Positions 31,298 to 41,537 of a stretch of DNA of 64,000 nucleotides are shown piece by piece (the first letter of the stretch is position 1; the number at the start of each line of letters is the position of its first letter). The position numbers and the translations under genes were made by a program. The notes beneath the pieces are model-generated. The model made no database searches and was not told where the DNA came from. It worked only from the letters and a program-made list of their open reading frames with translations. The stretch is from contig CAICTM010000151.1 in assembly GCA_903772945.1 (NCBI GenBank), positions 41,442 through 105,441 on the forward strand, read 5' to 3'. Source of the stretch: Seminavis robusta. Taxonomy: Eukaryota; Bacillariophyta; Bacillariophyceae; Naviculales; Naviculaceae.

Positions 31298-34200
31298 CTA
31301 CGACCTTCCGAACAAGAATCCCAAACCTTTCTGTAGGCCTCCCATACCAGTGGAGAATCCTTGCTCGTCACTTTCGTTTTCTTGCGCATTCTTCTTTCCG
31401 TACTTTCGCAGCTGCATCTCGGTGAGACCACGGTCGGATTGCACAGGCAGCAGGGCGAATCGACGCGACGACGGCAATGGATTGTTGATCCAAGGCGTGG
31501 CGTTAGATGCAGTGGTGCCCAAGTCGGCTGATGGAACGTCGGTTGAGCTTGACGCAGCATCACTTGCTCGTCCCAACAACGAAGTAAGGAACAAATCGAT
31601 AGCCTCCAGTGCACGTTGATGCTTCTCTGGGATGGTTTTGGCAACGGCCCCTGCCCTTGGGAATGGAGTGAGCTTCCGATCAGTATCACCCAGTAATTCT
31701 TCCAGGGAATTTTTGGAGTTTCCTAGGATATCTTCCCTGGCTTGTCGCTGTTCAAAGATTGCCGCAAGGTCGCGCTCCAAACGTTCAAAGTAGCATGTTT
31801 TTACGAATGAAAGATCCGCTTTGAGCTGTAGCAAGGACGACACCGGCGGGTTCTTGTACTTCTTCTTGTTGTTGTCATCTGTTTCGCTCTGGCGAAAATC
31901 GTGCTCTTTTTGTGCATCCTGGTATGCTGCGACTACAAGGGCCAACGACTGGCGCACCAGCGACCAACGGATGGTGTCCTTCATTGTGGGAATCTTGCCT
32001 CCCTCTGGATCAGAGGCATCCACAACAATGCCAAGAGAAGTTGCATACTCCATCGAAGGAACCGGAAGAAGGGAATCGGTGGGGAAGATGGTCCCGTTCA
32101 ACACGGATGACACATCCAAAATGTACCCGACGACCATCGGGGACACTTTCTCGATTGCTCCATTGGACCCTGGAGAGGCTCCTGTGTTGTACAGGCGATT
32201 CCATTCGTCATCTGTCGTAGTAGAGGCAACTTCGTAGAAATTGGTGATTCGGGCAGACAGCTTTTCCACTGAAGGACGCAGGGACGCCTTGGCCCAACCC
32301 AAAAAGCAGTTTTCCACAATGTCATCTAGGGCCTGCTGGACAGTACCTAATGCACTGTTGGTGCCAGCGTTGTCATGACGCAATCCTCGTGCCGTCAAGA
32401 GCGCCAATTCGCTGATGGTCACATTAGCGGGCGCATCCATGGACGAAGAAAGGGGAACACTCGCATTTGAGCTGTCATAGGACGATGCAGCGGCTAAATC
32501 CGACGACGACTGTGGAATTTGCTGCTGTTGAATATCGTATTCCGCTCCCAACAGCAGTGTCTCCTTGACCATCTCCGCTCCGTGAAAGGGTGTTCCCGAA
32601 AAGGCACTCTCGACTGCTTCCATGGCTTCGGTAAATGTGATCAATCCATCATCATTGTCATCGGCCAACTCAAAGGCGGACTGCAATTCAAAGCGGTTGA
32701 TCATACCAGTACTGTTGGCAGCACCACCAGCCGTAGCACTGGATGGTGCTGATTGAGGATCCAGCAGGGTGGGCAGAGACGTCAAGCGGAACTTCAAGAG
32801 ATAGCACAAACGTCCGACGATGAGCTCCTGAACGGCATCTGCACTGGTCTTTTCCATAGAGGACGAAGATGTCAACAAAACCATTCGACGCAATTCACAC
32901 ACCAACCGCCCCATAATTTCACACGTCTGCACATACAACGACAATCGGAGACGCCTTTCCGATTCTTCCCGTTCTTCTGCATGGACAAGCAATTCATGGG
33001 CATCCTTGCGGACATTCCATAGAGCCTTATCCAGATCCGTGGCGATCTTGAGCGTATTGCGGTAGGCTTCATGTGGCAACATGGCTTCCAATGGTGGAGC
33101 ATTGGCCAAGGAGGTTCGCAAGGTCGAGACGACCTTGGTGTGTACCGATTGAAAGGATGTCGTCAAAATGTTGTGCACCAAACTGGAAAATGTGTTGCTG
33201 AAAAGCGCACTCCAGAGCGAAAACTTTGGGCCCTCACCGGCGGGTGGCACCAGAGGCATGCCTCCACCAGCCGCCACAGTGGGTATATCTACCAGACTGA
33301 CGAGTGCGTCATCCCAGGAGCACAAATTGGTTTCGACATCTTTCAATAACGCCATGCAATCGGCTCCATCGGTCTTGTCGTAGAGTGACTGTCTCATTTT
33401 CCCCAGGGCACTGGCGGTAGTCCCGGCAATGCTGACTAGAATGGATTTGACCTTGGTGCGCAAAAGAGGCAAATGTTGCGCCAAGAAATGGGAACACTTG
33501 GACTTGGCCATGGCGATATCAAAGAATGGCAGAGATGCCACAATGGCACTGGCGGTGGCCGGCGCTTTGTCGGAGACGGGAAAGTTGCGCAAGACAAATA
33601 TTTGGTATGGATGCAAGATAATGTCATATTGCAGAATGAGCAGGATTTTGGACAATATTTCTTCGGCATTGTCGGGGGCTGCCGAATCGGCATCCGTACT
33701 GGTATCGGTGGTGGATGTGTTCAACTGATCCAATAGAGACTGCAACAATTTGGCCTTGGAATCATAATACAAATCCAACAACTTGGATGCCCGTTGCGCT
33801 GGTCCTGCAGCAGTTCGGTCCAACAAGTCGAGAGCGGACAAAGCTGCCGCCGACCACTGCGCTCCGAAAATGGGAGGTTGGCTCTTTCTGTTATTGTTGG
33901 ACGACACAGCCAATAGCGGTCCGTACGATGCCGCGCCTTGCAACATTTGTTGTGCCAACCGAGCAATTTTATCGGGAATGGTTTGGACGTGGAGAAATGT
34001 CATTTTCATTTGGGCGGCCAGAGCAGCATCTTGGAATTTGGGTGTCACAGTAGTAACTGTTGTCGATTTTGCCAATGCAGCTGCCAATGGATAGGCATCG
34101 GTCTGATTTGCCACGAGAGTAAAGAAATGAATTAAATTCAAGGCAGCGCCATGCAAATTTTGCTGATCCAAGGCTCGATGGACAATTCTCGGCAACGTCG

Positions 34201-34762
34201 ATACTTGACGCCTCAATTGAGACAAGGCTTCTTGTTCGGATAGGGCTGGGGCTGCTGCTGGCGCCTCTTTGCTCTCTTCTTGTTTCTGTTTGACTGCAAT
34301 CGACTGGATTTGTTGGGTCATGCTGTCATTTTCGTGCACCAGCGTAGTGAGCAATCCAGGCAATGCATGAACCAATTCGTGCAATTCTTGCGATCGCTCT
34401 CGCATTTTCAAGACTTCGTCACTGGATCCAACCAGTTCGCGATAGCGAGACGCCAACACCAACCGCAACTCGGTTCGTTTGGCTTCGGCATCCTGCAATG
34501 CTCGATGGTGCAGTTCTCGCATTTCATCAATCGTCATGCTCTGAGAAATGGTCTGGGCATACGATTTGGAGCCACCACTGGTGGTTGCCATGGAGGGTGG
34601 AGGTGGAAGTCCACTGCCAGAAGCTAGACGAGCAGCGCGCCCACTAGGGGATGGCAAGCCACCAGAAGTACGCTTTCCAGAAGTTGGGGAAGATAACATG
34701 GTGGACGATGGATTGTGGTGGACGATAATAGAGCACCGGGGAATAGTAGTACCAATGACCAC
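31298..34762 (-). CDS. COG1: COG1 (conserved oligomeric Golgi complex subunit 1) with an EF-hand insertion
   Basis: Intronless 1,154-aa frame (true start may be MLSSPTSGKR, 63 bases in). After a Ser/Gly/Pro-rich leader, residues ~75-135 give the COG1/Vps51 signature (TIDEMRELHHRALQDAEAKR, LVLASRYRELVGSSDEVLKM). Helical regions follow through the C-terminus (CYFERLERDLAAIF, HQRALEAIDLFLTSLLGR), as expected for a tethering-complex helical-rod subunit. COG tethers retrograde vesicles at the Golgi. At about residues 690-720 there is a canonical EF-hand loop, DDNDDGLITFTE (positions ~32627-32662), flanked by helices FELQSAFELA and AMEAVESAF; COG1 proteins normally lack this. The C-terminus ends in KGLGFLFGRS. 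Family membership is confident; orthology to COG1 against other Vps51-type subunits should be confirmed by profile search. Confidence 0.82.
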   Translation of the reverse strand: MVIGTTIPRCSIIVHHNPSSTMLSSPTSGKRTSGGLPSPSGRAARLASGSGLPPPPSMATTSGGSKSYAQTISQSMTIDEMRELHHRALQDAEAKRTELRLVLASRYRELVGSSDEVLKMRERSQELHELVHALPGLLTTLVHENDSMTQQIQSIAVKQKQEESKEAPAAAPALSEQEALSQLRRQVSTLPRIVHRALDQQNLHGAALNLIHFFTLVANQTDAYPLAAALAKSTTVTTVTPKFQDAALAAQMKMTFLHVQTIPDKIARLAQQMLQGAASYGPLLAVSSNNNRKSQPPIFGAQWSAAALSALDLLDRTAAGPAQRASKLLDLYYDSKAKLLQSLLDQLNTSTTDTSTDADSAAPDNAEEILSKILLILQYDIILHPYQIFVLRNFPVSDKAPATASAIVASLPFFDIAMAKSKCSHFLAQHLPLLRTKVKSILVSIAGTTASALGKMRQSLYDKTDGADCMALLKDVETNLCSWDDALVSLVDIPTVAAGGGMPLVPPAGEGPKFSLWSALFSNTFSSLVHNILTTSFQSVHTKVVSTLRTSLANAPPLEAMLPHEAYRNTLKIATDLDKALWNVRKDAHELLVHAEEREESERRLRLSLYVQTCEIMGRLVCELRRMVLLTSSSSMEKTSADAVQELIVGRLCYLLKFRLTSLPTLLDPQSAPSSATAGGAANSTGMINRFELQSAFELADDNDDGLITFTEAMEAVESAFSGTPFHGAEMVKETLLLGAEYDIQQQQIPQSSSDLAAASSYDSSNASVPLSSSMDAPANVTISELALLTARGLRHDNAGTNSALGTVQQALDDIVENCFLGWAKASLRPSVEKLSARITNFYEVASTTTDDEWNRLYNTGASPGSNGAIEKVSPMVVGYILDVSSVLNGTIFPTDSLLPVPSMEYATSLGIVVDASDPEGGKIPTMKDTIRWSLVRQSLALVVAAYQDAQKEHDFRQSETDDNNKKKYKNPPVSSLLQLKADLSFVKTCYFERLERDLAAIFEQRQAREDILGNSKNSLEELLGDTDRKLTPFPRAGAVAKTIPEKHQRALEAIDLFLTSLLGRASDAASSSTDVPSADLGTTASNATPWINNPLPSSRRFALLPVQSDRGLTEMQLRKYGKKNAQENESDEQGFSTGMGGLQKGLGFLFGRS

Positions 34763-35396
34763 CTAAGGGTGTCGGAGCAAAGGACCCTGCTCTGTTCACT
34801 TAATGCACTCTTGCCAAGTAGACAAGTCACCACAGCACAATTGTATTGCTTGTCTAATACGATCGTCCAGTACAGCCGTACTAGCTAGCTAGTAGCCAGT
34901 AGAATGATGCGAGTTGGTGGCGGCCGAAAAATAACTGGGAGCTCATCGCATCGTCGGATCTTTTTGGTGAACACTGCTAGTAATTAGCCAGTGAAGCCGC
35001 TAGCTACCGGTAGCTGGAAAGAGCAGGCTTCAAAGTTTGGTTTGATTTGATTTCGTTGTTGACTTTAGAAAAGGATCTGCTCCTCGTTGAGCGATTGTGC
35101 TGGTCTGAAGATGTCAGCACTGTAAGGTACAACGTACAGTCAAGGAGCAGTGAAGTGGCAGTGTGCTCTTGGCTAGGTATTTTTGGTATAAGGTAGCTCT
35201 CCAAACATCTTGTGATGATACAACCCAATAAAGGTCCCGATTTTGGACGAAAGTGTGGCATGCGGAGTGCGGAGGGACATGCCTTTCTAGTTTGAAAATG
35301 ACGCTACCGATGGCTAGCTACTGTAGGAATCCCGCAGAAATTGAAAGACAATGCTGAATCTTTCGTTACAGTAGAGTTAGTTGCTCAGCTAAACTA
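34763..35396. other. Intergenic region
   Basis: Upstream region of COG1 and downstream flank of the selenoprotein gene. CTAGCTAG and CCGGTAG motifs recur at 34878-34900 and 34995-35020. No gene is supported. Confidence 0.5.
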
Positions 35397-35485
35397 CCAA
35401 TATGACGTTTTATCAGGACTAGCCACAGCAATCAACCCATTATTCGAGCCAAAGATGCGACTGGTCCGTCATTCAAGTCTATCGG
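35397..35485 (-). promoter_or_regulatory. Candidate SECIS element in the 3' UTR of the SelW-like gene
   Basis: Read on the minus strand, helix I pairs CCGATAGAC (35485-35477) with GTC(A)TATTGG (35406-35397). The internal loop is TTGA/AAAAC. The core is ATGAC (35472-35468) opposite TGAT (35415-35412), which gives the U-U, G-A, A-G, C-U non-Watson-Crick quartet of eukaryotic SECIS elements. Helix II pairs GGACCAGTCGCA (35467-35456) with TGTGGCTAGTCC (35427-35416), 11 of 12 positions counting G-U. The apical loop is 28 nt. The usual AA or CC in the 5' apical loop is not obvious, which is the weak point. It starts 55 bases after the stop codon and 347 bases after the TGA. Confidence 0.65.
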
Positions 35486-35539
35486 CATTGAAGCTTTCAA
35501 CTCCACCAAAAGTGTTTACCGGTATGATGGATCTTCATT

Positions 35540-35902
35540 CTATTCATCGAGTAGCAGTTTGTCAATTTTCTGAATCAATGCTATCTTTTCGTCTTTTCTG
35601 CTGACAAAGCGCTGAGGATGTTGTTTGTTGTGATAATTTCGCTTCTTGGAATGAAGAAGGATCTCGGTCGTCTGACCAGAGGCAGCCGACTTGATCTTGG
35701 TGGTAATCTCAAAATTACCCGTCACTTCCCAATCTTGTTCACCTTTGACTTTGATGAACCTCGCAAATTCCTGCTCTCGTAACAGCCTCTTGAGATTGGC
35801 AAAGTGGATGCGATAGCCTCATCCTCCGCAATAACGAACATGAATGACCAAGGGCTCCTTTCCCTTTCTTGCATCGTCGTATTTCGTAGGCAGAGCACCC
35901 AT
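35540..35902 (-). CDS. SELENOW: Selenoprotein W-like (Rdx family), in-frame TGA = selenocysteine
   Basis: ATG at 35902-35900; in-frame TGA at codon 28 (35821-35819); stop TAG at 35542-35540. Length is 120 aa with Sec. Around the TGA the frame reads VIHVRYCGG-U-GYRIHF, the CxxU redox motif followed by GY that marks SelW. Downstream blocks are also SelW-like: a helix (NLKRLLREQEF), TGNFEITTKI, TEILLHSKKR, and a C-terminal helix (KIALIQKIDKLL). SelW is a thioredoxin-fold, glutathione-dependent redox protein of the cytosol. This copy is about 30 residues longer than animal SelW because of inserts around the HSKK hairpin. A SECIS-like stem lies in the 3' flank. Conventional gene callers would report only the 61-codon part after Met at 35725. 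A pseudogene with a Cys-to-stop change is the alternative, but the frame is otherwise clean on both sides. Confidence 0.88.
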
Positions 35903-37975
35903 CGTACCGTATTCCTTCCTTCTAGCCTGCTAGCTAGGAAATGACCTCCTCCGCTTCTAAATTTAAAATAGAGACTCGCCTTTGCGCGGTTGTCTCTTCA
36001 TTGCGAGGCTTGCTGTTCCCTTCATTCAATTAATTGCCTGAGCAGAGATAGATACCGGTAGACGAAGGAGAGAAGGAGAGAAGTTTGGAGCTCAAGCAGC
36101 TTTCAAGTCAATTGGTTTGCTTTTCCAAGAAGCCAGAAGCCTGAAGAGCTTCCAATTCGATTTATCTGTCGTTCGAATGTCCAGGAGATGTGGCAAGATT
36201 TGTACCATACTGCCGGGTAAGTCTTCCTCGACATGCCACACTCTGGTCGTGGGAGTTGTTTTGGCAACGTGTTTCGCCGCGACCAAGAACACCGTTCCTG
36301 GCCATCGTGCATCGTGACACCGGTAGTTCATGCTACAAATTCGACAGGAGCTGTACAACCACACCATACAGTTGCCCAAAAGCGGTACCTCCACATGTAC
36401 CGGTATCACCCAAGCCAGTCGAAACAGAACCGAGCTTGCCCAACCTCCCGCAAAGACACAATGTACCATGCCCGACCTCGAAATGGCCCCGTTTCGTCGA
36501 AGCTGCAACCTCTCAAGGGGTTCACGTAGTTGACGGTTGCCTTGCACCGGTTCCCATACCAAAACTCTGGCCACACCTTCTGGCATTCTTGAGATTGCAA
36601 GAGTTCCTTCTTACTTGAGCCAGATCACATCAACACAAGGCCTTGAAAAACAAGCCGTGACGATAAGGGGGGCATTCTGAGGTTGGTTACTCGACATTGA
36701 CCTGCTCCAACTCTCGTACCGTACGGTACGTGAGAGGGTGCCTTGCTCCACTTGCCTCCACTCTCGCGCCGTTCGCATAGAGATCAGGGTTGACGCAACC
36801 TTGATTGTGATGGTGACTTGCAGAGTGATTGATTCAATCTAATCATAGAAAGTTTCAAGAGTCCGAGTGACGCAGTCGAGTTGAGTGGCGGGGCACCAGC
36901 AACCTTTGGTGGAGTCGAGTCGAGTTGAGTTGAGTCAAGCCAAAAGATCCAACAACTGAGAAGTTTGCTGGCAAGCAGGATCCGATTTTTCACGTTCGGT
37001 ACAACTTACATGCTGCCATGCAGTTGATGACGGAACGACGGAACGTGTCTCGAGCTCTAATTCGTACCGGTGGGTAGAGGAACGAAGCAGCTTGAACTGG
37101 GCACGGAACGATGATCTTTCTGAGTGACAGTTGAGCATAAAGAGGTCACCAACGCGGCGACAATTAAGGTCACAGTGCAGCCCCAAGCTGTTTTCTAGGT
37201 GGCAAAGCAGGAATACCGATTTACGACCAGTTCTCTGGAGTACAATTAATTATGGAGATGTACGGCCCAGGAACCCCCTGATTGATCACCCCGTAGCAAC
37301 TGTATGTAGTACCGGGCGTTGTGTACTCCTGGCCATACACATTGGCCAATGCGCCGGCAGAGAATAAAGTGAACGCAAAGACTGGGTTAGACGTGCGTAC
37401 CTGGCTGGCGATGAAGTCGTTGCCTCGAAACAACAGTGGATAGCTTACCGTTGCCCAGCAGTCACGAATGAGACAGGGAATCGACTCCAACTTTCTCAAA
37501 ATACCCAAGTGATACCCCTCCCGCCAACTGCAACTTGTTGTTAATATGAAGAAAAGAAGAAGAAACCGTGAACGACACATATGCCAGGAAAGCCAACAAG
37601 CACTCTGCACCGCTGCTCACCATGGTCGTGCCCCCTTCTATCAGTTGTATTTGTTGTTCTTGTTGTTGGTTTTCGTGGTGCCATTGTTTCGAGACTTTCT
37701 AATTCTGGTTGGCGGCAGAAATGAGGAAAAAATTCTGCGAGTCTTCACGGGAAAACTTGGAGCATAGAAGCGCCAAAGCAAGCATGGCACTGAAATTGAA
37801 ACTCATCGCTTACTTATTTGCAATGTGCTTTGCCAGTCTGGCCACCATGCCATCTCTCTGTTTTGATACTCACATTTTGCGAAAGTTAGGTTGAGACTCC
37901 ATCACTGAGAACAGTGCTTGGGGGTACCCAAAACGCCCATTCCTGGCGGAGAAACTGAATTCGGAGAGGAGGGAG
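35903..37975. other. Gene-poor region
   Basis: Overlapping short frames on both strands (36092-36618 and 37221-37610) have no recognisable domains and no consistent splice structure. A GAGTC pentamer run is at 36911-36938 and CCGGTA motifs are scattered. A 129-codon minus-strand frame at 37221-37610 has a hydrophobic N-terminus and could be a small secreted protein, but I cannot support it. Confidence 0.45.
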
Positions 37976-40900
37976 ATGTCATCGCGGAAAGTTTGCATCG
38001 CTGAATTCAGTGAGACGACGTTCGCTTATTGTCCAAGCAGATTTCACTCGCAGAATCGCAGTTTCACTCGCAGAATCGCTCCTTGTTGGGCGAAGCTTTC
38101 CACCATGTCATCGCAGAATGGATCCCCGCCGTACAATGAACTTGATATACGTACTCAGAGTAACACGCAAAATAGCAACCATACCACTGCCAATCCCGTA
38201 CCACAACCACGTGTAAGCGTCTTCCCTCCTTATTATGCACCCACTCACTATTATGGTGGCTACAACCAGTTTCCCCCGTATCCTCTTGTGCCACCACCGT
38301 ATTCGTATGGTCCATACTATTCGCATGCCTGGATTCCCCCAAGACCAATACAAGCTCACCTCACTACAAGTTCAACCAGTGGCAGGAATGAGCCACGACC
38401 ACCAAGACCACCCAGACCTGTGGCGAACGCAGAGTATATCGAGGATCCCGCGTGCTACCCATGCCCCACGAAGGAAGAAGCCAAAGCACTCCTAATTGAC
38501 AATTATGGAGGGTTCATTGACGTGCAAGGTGTTAGCAAGCAAAGCATTCGGCCTGATGGAACTCTAGTCACAAGTGATGGAACCAAAGTCTTCAAGTTCT
38601 GCTGTCGATTCGGAGACAAGGACGATCCTTGTCGTAGCCGGTGCTTCTGGAGAGCCCAAATACGTGATTTTGGTCACGAATCTTTGTCCAATCTCCGTTT
38701 TCGAAACTACGTGAAGAAAGGACGAAACAATCACAGCCATCCAAGCAAGAAACAACCTGACAATGTCAAAGATCAATATGGGATTGCTCCTGCTTTGCTT
38801 CCCCTGGTACAGAAGTTCGTTTTGGATGAAACCAACAGGGGGAGATGTGTTCTTCGAGTCACTGCTGAGGAAGTTCTGAAGTCTGTACAATCCACTGTTC
38901 GTTCGGATGTTTCCCTCCTTAGCCACCGACATCATGTTGTTCATAGAGAAGCTCGCGATCATCTCACTCGCCAATTGCGAAATTACATTGCGAATCAAAG
39001 GGAGGCATTCATTAAGGCTAATCTGTTCGGTCATTCGAATCTACGCAGCAATGACACCCTTATGCGAGTTCTTGCGAACTGGACGCTAGTGCTTCCAGAT
39101 GCCTATGATACAAGATGTAACTACCGATCACCAGATGAATTTGCGACTGCCATTGGAGCTTCTAGTGCGGCAGCAATGTTCGCCATGGATTTAGGAGGAG
39201 GTGATCTCGTGCACCGATACAAAGCAGCAATGCTTAAGGACAACGAGAAAGACAACCATTTCCTCGAGCGAATCGAAGGTGCTTTTATTGTCTTCTCACC
39301 CACCGGATTGTTTCAGCTCATGCATCTTGCTCTACGAAGGAAAGGTACAAGGCAAGTTTGTTGTGATGGCACAGGAGGAATGATCAGAGATCAGAGCTGC
39401 CTAATCACAGTGGAAAGTGTATCAGTCAAGCTTCGAACAGCATGCGATGAAGTCACATCGTCGTTTCGTCCTATTTTGTATCTTCGTGCTGGTGGTGAAA
39501 GATTTCATCCATACTGCATGGTGCTCTATGCAATGAGAGAGCTGTGTTACCAGTGCTTTGGATTGGAATTCAACCTCGACTGGGGCACATCCGATGACGC
39601 CGATACCTTTGTATCCTTTCACGTATTCTACAAGCAGCATCCTTCTCTCTGTGACAAACAAGACACGAAAATGCCTCCAAGTGCTACACGGACGCAGTTC
39701 ACAATCGAAGACATAGACGAATACCCTCCATCCCCGCTGGAAGATTTACCAACAGAGCTTCCACTCACCCAACTCGAAAATGAAGAACACAACGATAACG
39801 CCAGTACCGACAGTGACGATAATTGCATTCAGGAAGAGGCTGTTCTTAACTGCTTCTTCCATGTTATGGATGCCTTTGCCAAACGCAAGAGTTACGTGGG
39901 AAAAATGAAGAATAAGTCATTTGCTGCTCCGAAGGGAACGGCATATCGTCATGTTGCCAACATCGCATCCACGAAAACCATCGAACAACGTCGGGTTGTG
40001 ACACAACTGTACCTACAAGACTGGAGGGAGAACCGTGATGAAAAGGCAGCTGCTGACCATCTCGAAAAGGAGTACTGCACTTATCCGAGATACAATTGGA
40101 ACTATGCATGCACCGGTGAGGTAGGGGTATACCCCACTAACTGCCCGAACGAAAGCTTCAATCGCCATGGAATAAAGAGTGTTGCCACAGACTGCACGAA
40201 GAATGCTTCTCTTGCCGCTTTCTTGGTGCACACAGCTCCAAGACTACTCGAAGAGGATGCAAACAGCCGCAGTGACCCATGCACTATAGAGATCCCAAGA
40301 ACTGCTTCTGTTTTTGCTGTTGGTGTCACCGGTTTCGTTCAAGAAGGGCACGACATTGTGGAACTTGGGAAGAATGAATACGGAAAGCCATCCAGTTGGC
40401 TTGCTAATATCTCGTACAAAATCGGCGTTCCTATCGACCAAGCACGCATTCGCAGAGTACGTGCATCAATGGAGGGCGACAAAGAATTCTTCGAACAACT
40501 TTGTAAGAGCCAGGGATTCGTTCCCACAGCAGACATGCTAGCTGACATGATGATGCGTGCCACCACTACAGTTTGCCATCTTGAATGGAAGCAAGGAAAT
40601 ATTGTGGGAGATTGCCAAGATTGTGTCAAGCACTTGGGATACAGTTGCCCAGGAGCGATATTTCTTCGAAGCAAACACAATCTCTTGACTTGTAGCCTCG
40701 AGATTCTCAGAAAGACGGATGCTAATGCAAGGGGAGATGCTGCAAAGGCTTTCTCCAGAGGAAATTCGAAGAGACTTTATCAGAGTGGTCTTTCTCGAAA
40801 CACCAAGAGACGTTGCCGATCGAAGATGCTACACTCGTTCGATGGGTATTTGGCAACTCTCAACCACCAGCAACTAACCCGACTTGTTCTCTACCTGGGG

Positions 40901-41131
40901 TTATTTAAGTTGGACAACAAGTGCCCCGATCCCTTACATGGAAAGACGTCGCAAGGACTACTCGACATGCTACAATCCTTTTATGACAATCCTATGGGGT
41001 ATCGTGCCATGCTACTGAGTCGACCAAAGGATTCGACACGTTACACAGTGGTCAAGGAACTGGCTGGAAATCTTAAACAAGCAACTACAGCGTTCCCAGG
41101 CAAGGAAAATTCGAAGAAGAAGAACGTGTAG
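37976..41131 (+). CDS. Mutator-like (MULE-type) transposase or derived gene
   Basis: Intronless 1,051-aa frame; translation could start at 37976 or at the later Met at 38105 (MSSQNGSPPYNE). A Pro/Tyr-rich N-terminus is followed by a Cys/His DNA-binding-type module (FKFCCRFGDKDDPCRSRCFW ... NNHSHPS). The catalytic-like region has three candidate acidic residues in MULE order: D in VCCDGTGG (39365-39367), D in FNLDWGTSDDAD, and E in NCPNESFNRHG (codon 40151-40153). A late Cys-rich patch (GDCQDCVKHLGYSCPG) takes the place of the SWIM-type zinc finger. An acidic stretch (about residues 600-620) lies between the second and third catalytic residues. The frame is uninterrupted, so it is either an active element or a domesticated gene. 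I found no terminal inverted repeats. Confidence 0.6.
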   Translation: MSSRKVCIAEFSETTFAYCPSRFHSQNRSFTRRIAPCWAKLSTMSSQNGSPPYNELDIRTQSNTQNSNHTTANPVPQPRVSVFPPYYAPTHYYGGYNQFPPYPLVPPPYSYGPYYSHAWIPPRPIQAHLTTSSTSGRNEPRPPRPPRPVANAEYIEDPACYPCPTKEEAKALLIDNYGGFIDVQGVSKQSIRPDGTLVTSDGTKVFKFCCRFGDKDDPCRSRCFWRAQIRDFGHESLSNLRFRNYVKKGRNNHSHPSKKQPDNVKDQYGIAPALLPLVQKFVLDETNRGRCVLRVTAEEVLKSVQSTVRSDVSLLSHRHHVVHREARDHLTRQLRNYIANQREAFIKANLFGHSNLRSNDTLMRVLANWTLVLPDAYDTRCNYRSPDEFATAIGASSAAAMFAMDLGGGDLVHRYKAAMLKDNEKDNHFLERIEGAFIVFSPTGLFQLMHLALRRKGTRQVCCDGTGGMIRDQSCLITVESVSVKLRTACDEVTSSFRPILYLRAGGERFHPYCMVLYAMRELCYQCFGLEFNLDWGTSDDADTFVSFHVFYKQHPSLCDKQDTKMPPSATRTQFTIEDIDEYPPSPLEDLPTELPLTQLENEEHNDNASTDSDDNCIQEEAVLNCFFHVMDAFAKRKSYVGKMKNKSFAAPKGTAYRHVANIASTKTIEQRRVVTQLYLQDWRENRDEKAAADHLEKEYCTYPRYNWNYACTGEVGVYPTNCPNESFNRHGIKSVATDCTKNASLAAFLVHTAPRLLEEDANSRSDPCTIEIPRTASVFAVGVTGFVQEGHDIVELGKNEYGKPSSWLANISYKIGVPIDQARIRRVRASMEGDKEFFEQLCKSQGFVPTADMLADMMMRATTTVCHLEWKQGNIVGDCQDCVKHLGYSCPGAIFLRSKHNLLTCSLEILRKTDANARGDAAKAFSRGNSKRLYQSGLSRNTKRRCRSKMLHSFDGYLATLNHQQLTRLVLYLGLFKLDNKCPDPLHGKTSQGLLDMLQSFYDNPMGYRAMLLSRPKDSTRYTVVKELAGNLKQATTAFPGKENSKKKNV

Positions 41132-41537
41132 AAGTTACTATCGAACTTGCACGTAGTATCTAACTTACTATCATCTCTATAGCTCCTAAATTGTTATGAC
41201 TCTTTTACACCTCCTCTTACAGCTTTCTAAGCAATAGTCGTACCATACTGCATGCTGAAGAAGTGAAGAGTGCATTGGACCAAATTTCGAAATGGCGTAT
41301 TGGCGGTCTTGTTGAAGCAAATGGTTGCATAATGCCAATGCACAACACGAAATATTGCCCCATGCCGATACTCCCTCCCGAAATATTCCAATGCCAATAC
41401 AACTCCTTCTCCGGTTTTCACAGCATTGGTTGATTGTTGTGATTGTTGCGAACATCCTGAGTGCCACAACTTCAGCATCGAGCTAGTGTTGAACCAAGAA
41501 AACACTTCTGCGATCTATCTCTGCCCTCTTTCCAACC

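Noticed and set aside
35496-35538. Another hairpin right after the SelW-like stop codon (TCCATCA/TGGTGGA stem between ATGA and TGAA).
   Set aside because: Only 7 bp and separated from ATGA by three bases, so no proper quartet-on-helix geometry. The stem at 35397-35485 fits the SECIS rules much better.
36092-36618. Overlapping frames on both strands.
   Set aside because: No domain, splice logic or compositional support in any frame; strands contradict each other.
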